From Betaproteobacteria bacterium (GTDB lineage Bacteria > Pseudomonadota > Gammaproteobacteria > Burkholderiales > Rhodocyclaceae), in NCBI GenBank assembly GCA_028065725.1, contig JAPTVL010000512.1, forward strand, positions 1 to 24,822: DNA of 24,822 nt, in the 5' to 3' direction. Within the stretch, counting starts at the first letter, position 1, and each line of letters opens with the position of its first letter. The position numbers and the translations under genes are program-made. Below the pieces are notes generated by a model, which was not told the DNA's origin, ran no database searches, and saw nothing but the letters and a program-made list of their open reading frames with translations. Shown here piece by piece: positions 1 through 6,116 of the stretch.

Positions 1-114
1 GAAATCGCCCCTTCCTGGACATTCGTTGTACCCAAAATTGTCCCAAATTACCCCGTGCTTTCCTGTGTCACCCTGCCGGGCACTGTACTCATGCTTGTCC
101 CAAGGCCAGCGCGT

Positions 115-142
115 AGGGACGGCGCTACAGCGGGCCGTCCCT
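115..142. repeat. Inverted repeat in the left spacer
   Basis: Nine-base arms AGGGACGGC and GCCGTCCCT flank a ten-base loop. No T-run follows, so it is not a standard terminator. It lies in the 333-base stretch before the first gene, which is AT-rich from about 150 to 330. I see no gene in 1-333. It could be an operator or part of a regulatory region; function unknown. Confidence 0.45.
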
Positions 143-295
143 GCCCATCTCTGAGGATAAATAAGAATGAATGTTTTAGATGAATAGGTAACGATTAAAC
201 AAAAAGAACACTAACCGATACGTTGAAGGTTTCCACGCGGAAGGGTACGATTTTGCACGTGTTAATATCGAGGTTATATGCAGGCGAAAAAAAAC

Positions 296-324
296 TTGCA
301 CAGCACAAAAAAGGCTGCTACGAT
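296..324 (+). promoter_or_regulatory. Candidate sigma-70 promoter
   Basis: TTGCAC at 296-301 and TACGAT at 319-324 are separated by 17 bases, close to the sigma-70 consensus. Transcription would start around 331, only a few bases before the ATG at 334, implying a leaderless or nearly leaderless message. A second TTGCAC lies at 253-258 with TATATG at 275-280 (16-base spacer), so tandem promoters are possible. Confidence 0.35.
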
Positions 325-333
325 GTGAACATC

Positions 334-792
334 ATGCAATCAACTGACGCACAACTAACAGCCCGGGAAATGCGCAGAGCACGCAGGAACTCAAGGCGTG
401 GGCGGACTGTCTGTCCATCGCTGCACATCGTTGGTTTTGAGCAGCTTGATTTTGATGTGTATGTCGGGCACGACCTTGGCTTGCTGAGCGATGAGGCCCT
501 GGAAGCGATGCACAACGAACACCGTGCACGCTGGGCCAATCACGATGCGCCGATCATCAAAAAACTCCGGGAGATTTGCCGCGCGACAGCAGCACGCGCA
601 GTAAACGCAGGAGCAAACAGCCAGCTGGTGCAGGCCGTACATCCAGACCAGCAGCGCGCTGACGCCGCAGACCTGCCGCGTGTTCCGCACGCGGCAGGTC
701 ACGCCTTGGCCGACCTCAACCTTACCCCACGCCTGCTTGCCCAGCGCCCCTTCATCGCCCGCGTCACGCGCGGGCAGACTCATGCATGCTGA
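334..792 (+). CDS. Hypothetical protein, first gene of the window
   Basis: A 152-aa reading frame of unknown function. The N-terminal third is basic (several RR and RRAR stretches), the middle is acidic and hydrophobic, and the last ~60 residues are Ala/Arg/His-rich and cover two strong DNA hairpins (670-700; 757-775), so that part may be read-through of a structured region. The start is uncertain. ATG 334 has no convincing ribosome site but sits directly after a good promoter; a TTG at 223 in the same frame would add 37 residues and also lacks a ribosome site. A terminator follows at 824-859, so this is a monocistronic unit upstream of the replication operon. A small DNA-binding or copy-control protein is possible but unproven. 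Confidence 0.4.
   Translation: MQSTDAQLTAREMRRARRNSRRGRTVCPSLHIVGFEQLDFDVYVGHDLGLLSDEALEAMHNEHRARWANHDAPIIKKLREICRATAARAVNAGANSQLVQAVHPDQQRADAADLPRVPHAAGHALADLNLTPRLLAQRPFIARVTRGQTHAC
670..700. repeat. Strong hairpin inside the first reading frame
   Basis: Thirteen-base perfect arms (670-682 and 688-700) surround a five-base loop TTCCG. A smaller hairpin with arms GCCCGCG and CGCGGGC lies at 757-775. Such stems within a reading frame are unusual; they could be structural DNA or transcript attenuators. Confidence 0.5.
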
Positions 793-823
793 CCTGACCT
801 AAGTTAGAAGACAGCAAACCCAT

Positions 824-859
824 AAACCGCCCCGCGCAGTGCGCGCCGGGCGGTTTTTT
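824..859 (+). terminator. Rho-independent terminator
   Basis: Arms AAACCGCCC (824-832) and GGGCGGTTT (848-856) surround a GC-rich loop that can fold further, followed by a T-run to 859. It separates the first gene from the replication operon. Confidence 0.8.
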
Positions 860-945
860 ATTGCGCGCCAATTCCGCCCGGCCCGCACAAGACGCGACGA
901 ACCCGCAAAAAAAAGCGGCGCGCTCCAACCCAAATGGAGCGTGAA

Positions 946-1269
946 ATGGAAGCACAAAAACAAGCAGTTCTGCTGAGCCTGCAGCAGGTGAGCCCAGCGC
1001 TTGGATTCAAAAAGAAGGGAATTGAGCAGCGGCTGGACACCCGCACCGGCGTGATCGATTTTGGCGACGGCCGAACACTGCAGACCATCAAGTTGGGCGG
1101 CGCGCGGCTGGTCCACAGTGCCGTCCTTCAAAAGTTTTTGGACGGACTCGCCGAGCCACAACCCCAGCCGCAGGCGGCCACACCGGCCCCAGCCTCCCAG
1201 GCTCGCCGCCCGGGGCGGCCAACCAAGATTGAAGCAGCTCGCCGCCGCGCGGCAGGGGGTGCCAAATGA
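946..1269 (+). CDS. Small basic protein with AT-hook-like tail, first gene of replication operon
   Basis: A 107-aa protein of no family I recognise. The N-terminal ~65 residues look globular. A Pro/Gln/Ala-rich linker follows, and the C-terminus contains RRPGRPTK, an AT-hook-like minor-groove motif, followed by further arginines. Start ATG 946 is preferred over ATG 934 because GGAG lies seven bases upstream of 946. The stop overlaps the next start as ATGA (1266-1269), indicating translational coupling within a four-gene operon ending at 3205. A DNA-binding role, such as origin architecture or operon autoregulation, is inferred from the tail only. Confidence 0.75.
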   Translation: MEAQKQAVLLSLQQVSPALGFKKKGIEQRLDTRTGVIDFGDGRTLQTIKLGGARLVHSAVLQKFLDGLAEPQPQPQAATPAPASQARRPGRPTKIEAARRRAAGGAK

Positions 1270-1787
1270 GCCGCCGCCCTGTTTTCACCAATGATTTGCA
1301 GGCCCGCGCCTTCGACGCCCTCGACAAAAAAATGCGGGCGGCGGCCAAGCAAGACGCCAAATTTGGCGGCTGCGGAGGCGAGATCGACATCGGCGGCGCA
1401 TGGCTGGCGCAGCATGACGGCCTCACCGGAGCCAAGTTCAAAAGCAACAACAGGAACGGCCGCCGCCCCTTGGTCGACGGCCCAGACCTTGGGGTCGTGC
1501 CCATGATCGACGTGGCCGAAGCAGGCCTGGATCGGATCGGCGGGCTCGACGGCGACCCGCTCTCAGTCATGCTCGCCATCGAGGAAGCAACCCTGGTCGT
1601 CGAGGCCTACGGCGGCCTTGAGCGCGCCATCGCCCGAGCGAACCTGCGCGAAGCCAACGCGGCGGCGCACGCCAAGGCGTGCGGAGTCGGCCTGCGCATG
1701 GCCCAGATCATCATCAAGGCACAGCGCGATTTGCGCAAGCGCCAGCGGGACCTGTTCGACGATGAGGGCGTGGGGGATGAGCTATGA
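1266..1787 (+). CDS. Hypothetical protein of replication operon
   Basis: A 173-aa protein without a family I can name. The N-terminal half contains Gly-rich stretches (FGGCGGE; DIGGAW). The C-terminal half is mostly helical and charged, ending with an acidic tail. There is no signal peptide or membrane segment. It is coupled by ATGA overlaps to the genes on both sides (1266-1269 and 1784-1787), so it is co-translated with the AT-hook protein and the initiator. Its position suggests a replication accessory or regulatory role, but nothing in the sequence proves a biochemical function. Confidence 0.8.
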   Translation: MSRRPVFTNDLQARAFDALDKKMRAAAKQDAKFGGCGGEIDIGGAWLAQHDGLTGAKFKSNNRNGRRPLVDGPDLGVVPMIDVAEAGLDRIGGLDGDPLSVMLAIEEATLVVEAYGGLERAIARANLREANAAAHAKACGVGLRMAQIIIKAQRDLRKRQRDLFDDEGVGDEL

Positions 1788-2704
1788 GCGCGGCCCAAAC
1801 CATGGATGCCTGGAGGTTGATTGAGGCGATTGAAGGCCCCAGGCTGTCGATCCCCGTCGCACTTGTTGCCCGGCTAGGAGGCGACCTGCGCGCCGCGGCA
1901 TTTTTGCAGCAGGCCGCCTTCCTGTCGGCGCGCGCCAGGGAGTCGGACGGCTGGTTTTTCCTGGCGCAAACCGGCGCGGCAGATGATTCTTTGGGCTCGA
2001 CCCTTTTTGCCATGCTGGGCAGCTGGCAAGCGATCCTTGGGGTTTCGCCTGACGCCCAGCTTGCCATCCGCCGCAAGCTGCGCGGCCTGGGTTTGCTGGA
2101 TGAGGCGCTGCGCGGCGTCCCGGCGAGGCTCCACTATCGAGTCCATCCAGAGCGCTACCTGTCTTTCCTCGGCGGGGACATGCCGCCAGCTTCGGGAGGG
2201 CTCGGAAACAAGTTTCCGGGTTTTCCGGAAACTGGTTTCCTGGAAAGCCGGAATCAAGGTTCCGAGAAAGCCCGAACCTATATAGAAGAGGAAAGGAAAG
2301 AAGAAAGAGAACCCGAAAGAAAAGAGAGAGTACACGCGCAGCCGCAGGCGGCTGCGCGTGCTGCTGCGCGCCCCGCGCAGCAGCGGCCTCTCTCTGAGTT
2401 TTTGGGCATCGTTTTTTACCAGGACAACGACCTCGACCTGGACGCGATCTCAAAGATCAAAGCCGGGTTTGGCAAGGACGACATCCTCCAGGTCGTGCCC
2501 CAGGCCAGGGCGCTCGACCCCCGCGGCCGCGCCTGGCCCAGCGTCGTCCTGCGAATTCTCTTGGCGCAGCAGGCAGCAGCCCTCAAACCCGCCACCAGCA
2601 AGTCTTCAACGCCCCAGGCCCCAGCTTGGGCGCGCGGTGCCGTCCACCGCCCCCAAAACGGGCGGGACGAGCCGGGCGGCGGCGGCACGGTGATCGACGT
2701 TTGA
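1784..2704 (+). CDS. Winged-helix replication initiator-like protein (lambda O-like architecture)
   Basis: A 306-aa protein. Residues ~28-125 have the pattern of the phage/plasmid replication winged helix: an AAFLQQAAFLS helix, the DGWFF turn, a recognition-helix region (AILGVSPDAQLAIRRKL), then GLLDEAL and PARLHYRV as the wing. Residues ~145-190 form a charged, low-complexity linker encoded by the iterons and purine tract. Residues ~205-270 form a second helical domain. Length and organisation resemble lambda O (about 300 aa, N-terminal DNA-binding domain, origin inside the gene). The next gene resembles a P-type loader. Inferred role: binds the internal iterons, opens the origin and recruits the loader-helicase complex. 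The start overlaps the upstream stop (ATGA). A generic phage wHTH regulator is the alternative, but the internal iterons argue for an initiator. Confidence 0.72.
   Translation: MSAAQTMDAWRLIEAIEGPRLSIPVALVARLGGDLRAAAFLQQAAFLSARARESDGWFFLAQTGAADDSLGSTLFAMLGSWQAILGVSPDAQLAIRRKLRGLGLLDEALRGVPARLHYRVHPERYLSFLGGDMPPASGGLGNKFPGFPETGFLESRNQGSEKARTYIEEERKEEREPERKERVHAQPQAAARAAARPAQQRPLSEFLGIVFYQDNDLDLDAISKIKAGFGKDDILQVVPQARALDPRGRAWPSVVLRILLAQQAAALKPATSKSSTPQAPAWARGAVHRPQNGRDEPGGGGTVIDV
2204..2272. repeat. Three 23-bp iterons with internal dyads
   Basis: Repeat units begin at 2204, 2227 and 2250, a constant 23-base period. Each starts with a 14-base near-palindrome: GGAAACAAGTTTCC, GGAAACTGGTTTCC and GGAATCAAGGTTCC. 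The first two are perfect dyads with two-base centres; the third has one mismatched pair. This is the form expected for binding sites of a dimeric initiator, here encoded by the surrounding gene. Confidence 0.85.
2334..2384. repeat. Two tandem hairpins next to the origin
   Basis: Hairpin one has 11-base arms ACGCGCAGCCG and CGGCTGCGCGT around a four-base loop (2334-2359). Hairpin two begins on the next base, with 10-base arms GCTGCTGCGC and GCGCAGCAGC around five bases (2360-2384). Both lie inside coding sequence, where they encode an Ala/Gln/Arg-rich linker. They could be single-strand initiation structures or attenuators. Confidence 0.7.
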
Positions 2705-2716
2705 TGGGAGCCAGGC

Positions 2717-3205
2717 ATGGAAAAAATAGGCAAGTTGTGGGGCCAGATGATGAGCCCAGAGCCGGTCGGCCGCGCGGACGGCCAACAGCAGCAACAGATG
2801 GAGGCCGCGCTTGAGGTCGCGCGCGAGCAGGCCTGGGTGCTTTTGGGGCAGCTTGCCCCGATGTTTGGGACCGTCGCCAGCCAAACCAGGGACGAGCACG
2901 GGGCGGGCGCCTGGGTGGATTCTTGGGCGCGCCAGATCGTGGCCAATCGATTGAGCCAGGCCGAACTTGACTCCGGCCTGCAGGCCATTGGGCAGGTCGC
3001 CCAGACCGGCGCGCCATTCAGCTTCCCCATGTTCTTGGCGGCTTGCAGGCCGCAGCACATCCTGGGCTCTGACCTAGAGGCGCGCCAAAACAACTTCACT
3101 GGGATTTCGCTGGCCTGGAATGGCCAGACCGAATCGCTCAAGGCCGCCCGCGCGGCGGCCTTCAAAAAAATCCAGTCGATCCGAGCCAGGCGCGCAGGTC
3201 AATAA
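2717..3205 (+). CDS. Probable helicase-loader-like replication protein (lambda P-like)
   Basis: A 162-aa soluble protein. Residues ~38-140 follow the pattern of phage P-type loaders: a helical region with a conserved W in LWGQMM and in WVDSWARQI, a central helix in which roughly every fourth residue is hydrophobic (LSQAELDSGLQAIGQVA), then PFSFPMFLAACRP, which resembles the P-family segment ending in Pro-Pro..F..LC. It follows the initiator gene by 12 bases with a GGGAG ribosome site and closes the operon before a terminator. Inferred role: brings the host replicative helicase to the origin bound by the upstream initiator. It is shorter than lambda P (233 aa), and the family assignment rests on pattern and context only. 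Confidence 0.6.
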   Translation: MEKIGKLWGQMMSPEPVGRADGQQQQQMEAALEVAREQAWVLLGQLAPMFGTVASQTRDEHGAGAWVDSWARQIVANRLSQAELDSGLQAIGQVAQTGAPFSFPMFLAACRPQHILGSDLEARQNNFTGISLAWNGQTESLKAARAAAFKKIQSIRARRAGQ

Positions 3206-3211
3206 CCCTGC

Positions 3212-3242
3212 CCCGCCGCGCGTGACGCGCGGCGGGCTTTTT
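3212..3242 (+). terminator. Strong rho-independent terminator ending the replication operon
   Basis: Eleven-base arms CCCGCCGCGCG and CGCGCGGCGGG with a TGA loop, followed by CTTTTT. The first copy of the 26-bp element begins 13 bases later. Confidence 0.9.
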
Positions 3243-3254
3243 CACGCCCTACAA

Positions 3255-3280
3255 ATTTCGCCCGGCGCTGAATGCATATG
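3255..3280 (+). promoter_or_regulatory. 26-bp intergenic element, copy 1
   Basis: ATTTCGC, ccgg, CGCTGAATG, cat, ATG. It lies 41 bases upstream of the gene at 3322 and just after a terminator, so it probably opens the operon 3322-4976. Confidence 0.8.
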
Positions 3281-3321
3281 TCACCCCTGCATTTAACCCA
3301 TTCGCCTCCAAGGAGCCAGCC

Positions 3322-3726
3322 ATGCAAACCCCCACCACCCAAACCAAGGAAACCGAAGGCCTCGCCCAAGGCGAGGCCATGCTGGACCAATGGCGTGCAG
3401 CGCGCCAAAGTTTTTATCAACAACAAATGGCCGACGCGACGCGGGAATATTGTGTCGCGCTCGAAAAGAAAATCTTCGCGATGTCGGACTCCGATTATTA
3501 CTCGGTTTCGCGCATCCTCTCTGCGCTTGACCGCATCAAAGAACGCACCGGCAGTGACGATTATCACTCGGCCTTGATGCTGGCCGATTCGGCATTCCAA
3601 GTCACCACGGCTGCATTATTCTCGGCTGAGCGGGAGCTTGAAGGTCCGGATTACCGCCCGCAGCGCCACGCGCCGCGTGAGCGCGAATCCTTCCGCGCTC
3701 CGCACCGCACAGACAACCAATTTTGA
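3322..3726 (+). CDS. Hypothetical protein, first gene of the pre-oriT operon
   Basis: A 134-aa, mostly helical, charged protein with no signal peptide or membrane segment; not recognised. The middle contains an Asp/Ser/Tyr cluster (SDSDYYS) and the C-terminus is Arg/Pro-rich. Start ATG 3322 follows AAGGAG (3309-3314). It is the first gene after element copy 1, and the following gene starts seven bases after its stop, so it belongs to a multi-gene unit with two membrane proteins. Its place in the transfer region suggests an accessory role, not a proven function. Confidence 0.75.
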   Translation: MQTPTTQTKETEGLAQGEAMLDQWRAARQSFYQQQMADATREYCVALEKKIFAMSDSDYYSVSRILSALDRIKERTGSDDYHSALMLADSAFQVTTAALFSAERELEGPDYRPQRHAPRERESFRAPHRTDNQF

Positions 3727-3733
3727 GGCTGCC

Positions 3734-3997
3734 ATGGAAACCAAAAACACCCAGGCGCGGCCCCAGGCGGTGGTGTATGAGATTCAACGCGACCGTAACG
3801 GCAAATATTGCATCACCTATTTTTCGGTCTTTGACAATAAATGGTTGTCCGCCGAATTAACGGCCGCCGAGCGCTCATTCTTTTTGGTGTTGATCCAGAA
3901 AATAGGAGACCGGCTTTTGCAATCGCAAATCGACGCACAAACCGACGCCAATAATCCGCCGACCTCGCAAGCACCAAAGCGGCCCCTTCTGAATTAG
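3734..3997 (+). CDS. Small hypothetical protein
   Basis: An 87-aa soluble protein. Residues 13-40 read like alternating beta strands (VVYEIQRDRNGKYCITYFSV), then comes a helix, then a Gln/Asp/Pro-rich tail. ATG 3734 follows a weak GAGGCT ribosome site directly after the upstream stop; longer in-frame starts would run inside the previous gene and are not preferred. It is co-transcribed with the membrane gene at 4025. No family recognised. Confidence 0.7.
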   Translation: METKNTQARPQAVVYEIQRDRNGKYCITYFSVFDNKWLSAELTAAERSFFLVLIQKIGDRLLQSQIDAQTDANNPPTSQAPKRPLLN

Positions 3998-4024
3998 GTG
4001 CAAGCTATCCAACAGGAGCAAAAC

Positions 4025-4507
4025 ATGAAAATCCAGCACAAATTCAGTGGTGCGCAATACACCGTTTCCTTCGCTGTTTTATTTTTCGTCACCGCCTTGT
4101 TTTTATACGTCGGGTATCGGATCGATTTCTATACAAACGGCATAACAGGCTCGACGTTTGTTTTGTACAGCCTGGGTTATGCCACCATGTCGCACCTCGC
4201 CCCGGGCACGCTGCAGCACATGCTGACCACAGATAACCTCAGTAATGCTCATTCTTTTGCTGCCTTCGCCGCAAGCATGAAATACACCCTTTCGCAAATG
4301 TCGATCTGGGATTTTCTGCAAATTAACGGCCCGAATCTCAAGGCTTACTTTATTTACTTCATCGTCACGACCCTGATTTTCTGGCCGCTGTTTTATCTCG
4401 CCGTTGCTGGTGTGCTCGGCCTCAAAACCGAAATTGAGATGGACCCCGAAACCGCACGCGAGATTATGCGCTCAGCGCGCCGCGCGAGCCGCCAGCAAGA
4501 GTATTAA
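4025..4507 (+). CDS. Two-helix membrane protein resembling the N-terminal anchor of TraD-type coupling proteins
   Basis: A 160-aa inner-membrane protein. Helix 1 spans ~13-32, a ~73-residue loop (33-105) would face the periplasm, helix 2 spans ~106-132, and a short charged cytoplasmic tail ends in Arg-rich sequence. This helix-loop-helix topology and spacing match the N-terminal ~130 residues of F TraD, which are missing from the coupling ATPase encoded at 6117. A detached membrane anchor of the coupling protein is therefore a reasonable inference, though I see no direct sequence motif. ATG 4025 is chosen over a GTG at 3998 because AGGAGC lies six bases upstream of it. Confidence 0.75.
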   Translation: MKIQHKFSGAQYTVSFAVLFFVTALFLYVGYRIDFYTNGITGSTFVLYSLGYATMSHLAPGTLQHMLTTDNLSNAHSFAAFAASMKYTLSQMSIWDFLQINGPNLKAYFIYFIVTTLIFWPLFYLAVAGVLGLKTEIEMDPETAREIMRSARRASRQQEY

Positions 4508-4532
4508 CTCGCCACCAACCCAGGAGATCGCC

Positions 4533-4976
4533 ATGCAACCCAACCCAAACCAAAACGCATACCGCACGATCGAGCAAACGCAGATTGCAAAAACCATGGC
4601 GCGCATGCACGGCCACATCTTGGCCGTATTCTGGGGTTTCGTGATCACCGCCTGCTCTGCATTCTGGTTTGCGATGGCTCCCCGGCCTGCAAACCAGTAT
4701 GCCGTCCTCGAATATCTGGCGGCCAAGGCATTAAGCTGGCTCACCCTATTACCCCGGCCCAGCGAATACCCGCGCACCGGCTTGCAGCGGTTCGCTGCCT
4801 GGTTTGCTGCATTACCCCAACCCCAAGCGGCCCAATTCGTGGCCCACATATTAACCCTGTGCGCCGTCGCCGGATTACTCGGTGGCTTCATATTCCTGAT
4901 TATCCGGCTATTGCTGCTCGATGCATTACGTGAGAAAAGCAAGCCAAAGCTGAGAATGCCAGCAGCAAAAGACTAA
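4533..4976 (+). CDS. Two-helix membrane protein
   Basis: A 147-aa protein with an N-terminal cytoplasmic segment (~27 residues), helix 1 (~28-48), a ~55-residue loop rich in Pro and aromatic residues, helix 2 (~104-129) and a Lys/Arg-rich tail. Its topology is like that of the preceding protein, and either could be the missing membrane domain of the coupling ATPase. CAGGAG lies a few bases before ATG 4533. It is the last clear gene before the repeat-rich stretch taken as oriT. Family not recognised; the membrane topology is well supported. Confidence 0.75.
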   Translation: MQPNPNQNAYRTIEQTQIAKTMARMHGHILAVFWGFVITACSAFWFAMAPRPANQYAVLEYLAAKALSWLTLLPRPSEYPRTGLQRFAAWFAALPQPQAAQFVAHILTLCAVAGLLGGFIFLIIRLLLLDALREKSKPKLRMPAAKD

Positions 4977-5240
4977 CGGAGGGCGCAGATCATGAGAATC
5001 CAAACACAGCACCAAGCCAGCGCAAAACCACAGCGCGAAGCCAGCACCAAAAACCAAGCCGCATTGAGCCGTCGATTGAATCGACTAAAAACACACATGA
5101 CGCATCCCCTCCGGGATGCCTCATGCGCCAAGACCAAGCCCGAACCTGTAATCACCCATCCCACGGCCCGCTATCACTCAACCGCCGCAGGCCCACACCA
5201 GCCCAAGCGCAACCTGTAATCACCCGCCAGCGGCGCGCCC
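4977..5240. other. Candidate origin of transfer (oriT)
   Basis: A noncoding-looking stretch carries a 15-base palindrome with arms GTCGATT and AATCGAC (5071-5085), a hairpin with arms GCATCCC and GGGATGC around CTCC (5102-5119), and two exact copies of a 15-base direct repeat (5143-5157, 5211-5225). Directly downstream come an RHH gene, the coupling ATPase and the relaxase, the same order as oriT-trwA-trwB-trwC in R388. Structured repeats upstream of the accessory gene are what MOB-F oriT regions contain. I could not identify a nick site matching R388 or F, so the exact position is open. Confidence 0.5.
5143..5225. repeat. Pair of 15-base direct repeats
   Basis: AACCTGTAATCACCC occurs at 5143-5157 and 5211-5225, 68 bases apart, each preceded by a CAAGC-containing stretch. 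These could be binding sites for the RHH protein encoded just downstream or relaxosome sites. Confidence 0.8.
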
Positions 5241-5246
5241 GTGCAA

Positions 5247-5272
5247 ATTTCGCTTGCCGCTGAATGTAGATA
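5247..5272 (+). promoter_or_regulatory. 26-bp intergenic element, copy 2
   Basis: ATTTCGC, ttgc, CGCTGAATG, tag, ATA. It lies 33 bases upstream of the RHH gene at 5306, so that gene would be under its control. Confidence 0.8.
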
Positions 5273-5305
5273 AGCGGGCCAATGGTGGCCCAAGGAGGTT
5301 ACCTC

Positions 5306-5548
5306 ATGGCATCCCATCAAATCCAGTTCCGTGTTGATCTTGAGCGCTGGCAGCAAATTGCAGAGGCCGCCAAGGCCGAGGGCATGAATATTAGTGATTA
5401 CGCCCGTTGGTGTTTGATACAGCATGCCAACCACGCCGCGCTCGAAGCTCGTGTTTCAGCCGCCGAAGCAACGATTATTCAGACGTTTAAGGGCGATTTG
5501 AAGAAAGTCGCCGATTATCTGGCTTCGCGTTTGCCTGTTAAATCTTAA
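5306..5548 (+). CDS. Ribbon-helix-helix relaxosome accessory-type protein
   Basis: An 80-aa protein. Residues 4-10 (HQIQFRV) form the expected beta strand, 13-25 helix A and 29-40 helix B (NISDYARWCLIQ), the standard RHH DNA-binding fold of TrwA/TraY/MobC-type accessory proteins. Residues 45-75 form an amphipathic helix suited to oligomerisation. ATG 5306 follows a strong AAGGAGG (5291-5297); an upstream ATG at 5282 would place that ribosome site inside the gene and is rejected. Location between the candidate oriT and the coupling ATPase supports a role in relaxosome assembly. It is also a good candidate to bind the dyad in element copy 2 and so to autoregulate. Confidence 0.75.
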   Translation: MASHQIQFRVDLERWQQIAEAAKAEGMNISDYARWCLIQHANHAALEARVSAAEATIIQTFKGDLKKVADYLASRLPVKS

Positions 5549-5572
5549 CCATTAACCACCAAGGAGTACATC

Positions 5573-6040
5573 ATGCAGATCGTTTTGGGCATCATCTCTA
5601 TTCTTTATTTTATCGTTGGCCCCATGATTCCATTGCCATTTTTGGCTGGGCTTGTGTGGGTCGCTGTCGTCTCGGCGATGTTTTATGTCTTTCAAGTTAA
5701 ATCAAAAGAGTACGCGGCGACAAAGAGCAAGGCAGCTCGATATTTTTTGCATATTGCTGGATGGTTTTTGACCCTCGATTTTTTTGCGACGTGGATTTTG
5801 TTTGGCGTCGGGTCTGACAATTACCCTGCGGGGTGGATTGTGTATTTGGGCGGCGTGATCGTGGCATTGGCCTGCATGATTTTTGCCAGCGCTTTTCTTG
5901 CCATTTTCAGCGTGAACAAAAAACCGCCAGTGAAAAAGGAAACCATACTCGATCGCGTGAACAGGAACCAGCGCATTATGCGCGGGGCAGGGCGGACAAA
6001 TGCGGACGACCTCGCCGAGCAACTGCGCGATATGAAGTGA
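5573..6040 (+). CDS. Four-helix inner-membrane protein
   Basis: A 155-aa protein with predicted membrane helices at ~2-18, 20-41, 57-78 and 86-113 and a charged cytoplasmic tail (114-155) containing NRNQR and a GRTNADD segment. AAGGAG precedes ATG 5573. It is co-transcribed with the RHH gene, 24 bases after its stop. Element copy 3 begins five bases after its own stop. I do not recognise a family. Its place directly before a membrane-anchor-less coupling ATPase makes a membrane partner of that ATPase possible. Confidence 0.75.
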   Translation: MQIVLGIISILYFIVGPMIPLPFLAGLVWVAVVSAMFYVFQVKSKEYAATKSKAARYFLHIAGWFLTLDFFATWILFGVGSDNYPAGWIVYLGGVIVALACMIFASAFLAIFSVNKKPPVKKETILDRVNRNQRIMRGAGRTNADDLAEQLRDMK

Positions 6041-6045
6041 CCCAC

Positions 6046-6071
6046 ATTTCGTGCACCGCTGAATGTATATG
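6046..6071 (+). promoter_or_regulatory. 26-bp intergenic element, copy 3
   Basis: ATTTCGT, gcac, CGCTGAATG, tat, ATG; one change (T for C) in the left block. It lies 45 bases upstream of the coupling-protein gene. Confidence 0.75.
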
Positions 6072-6116
6072 CCGGGGCGGCAATCACGCCGCCCCTTGAA
6101 CCACAAGGAGAACATC

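Larger units (their letters stand above)
2204..2384. other. Candidate replication origin (oriV) inside the initiator gene
   Basis: Three iterons (2204-2272) are followed by CCTATATAG and a tract that is almost all purine on the + strand (about 2284-2330), a plausible unwinding element in otherwise GC-rich DNA, then by two strong hairpins (2334-2384). In lambda the four O-binding iterons likewise lie within the O gene and are followed by an AT-rich, purine-biased unwinding region. The assignment is inference from this matching order; replication has not been shown. Confidence 0.7.

Noticed and set aside
391..783. Minus-strand frame of 130 codons opposite the first gene
   Set aside because: No ribosome site, Cys-rich unnatural composition, and it runs against the promoter and terminator orientation.
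792..945. Possible eleventh copy of the 26-bp element near 870
   Set aside because: AATTCCGCCCGG resembles the left block, but the right block CGCTGAAT is missing.
4992..5219. A 75-codon frame with a good GGAGG before its ATG
   Set aside because: The product is Lys/Gln/His/Pro-rich without hydrophobic core, and the DNA beneath it carries a palindrome, a hairpin and direct repeats; better explained as oriT. A short real peptide cannot be fully excluded.
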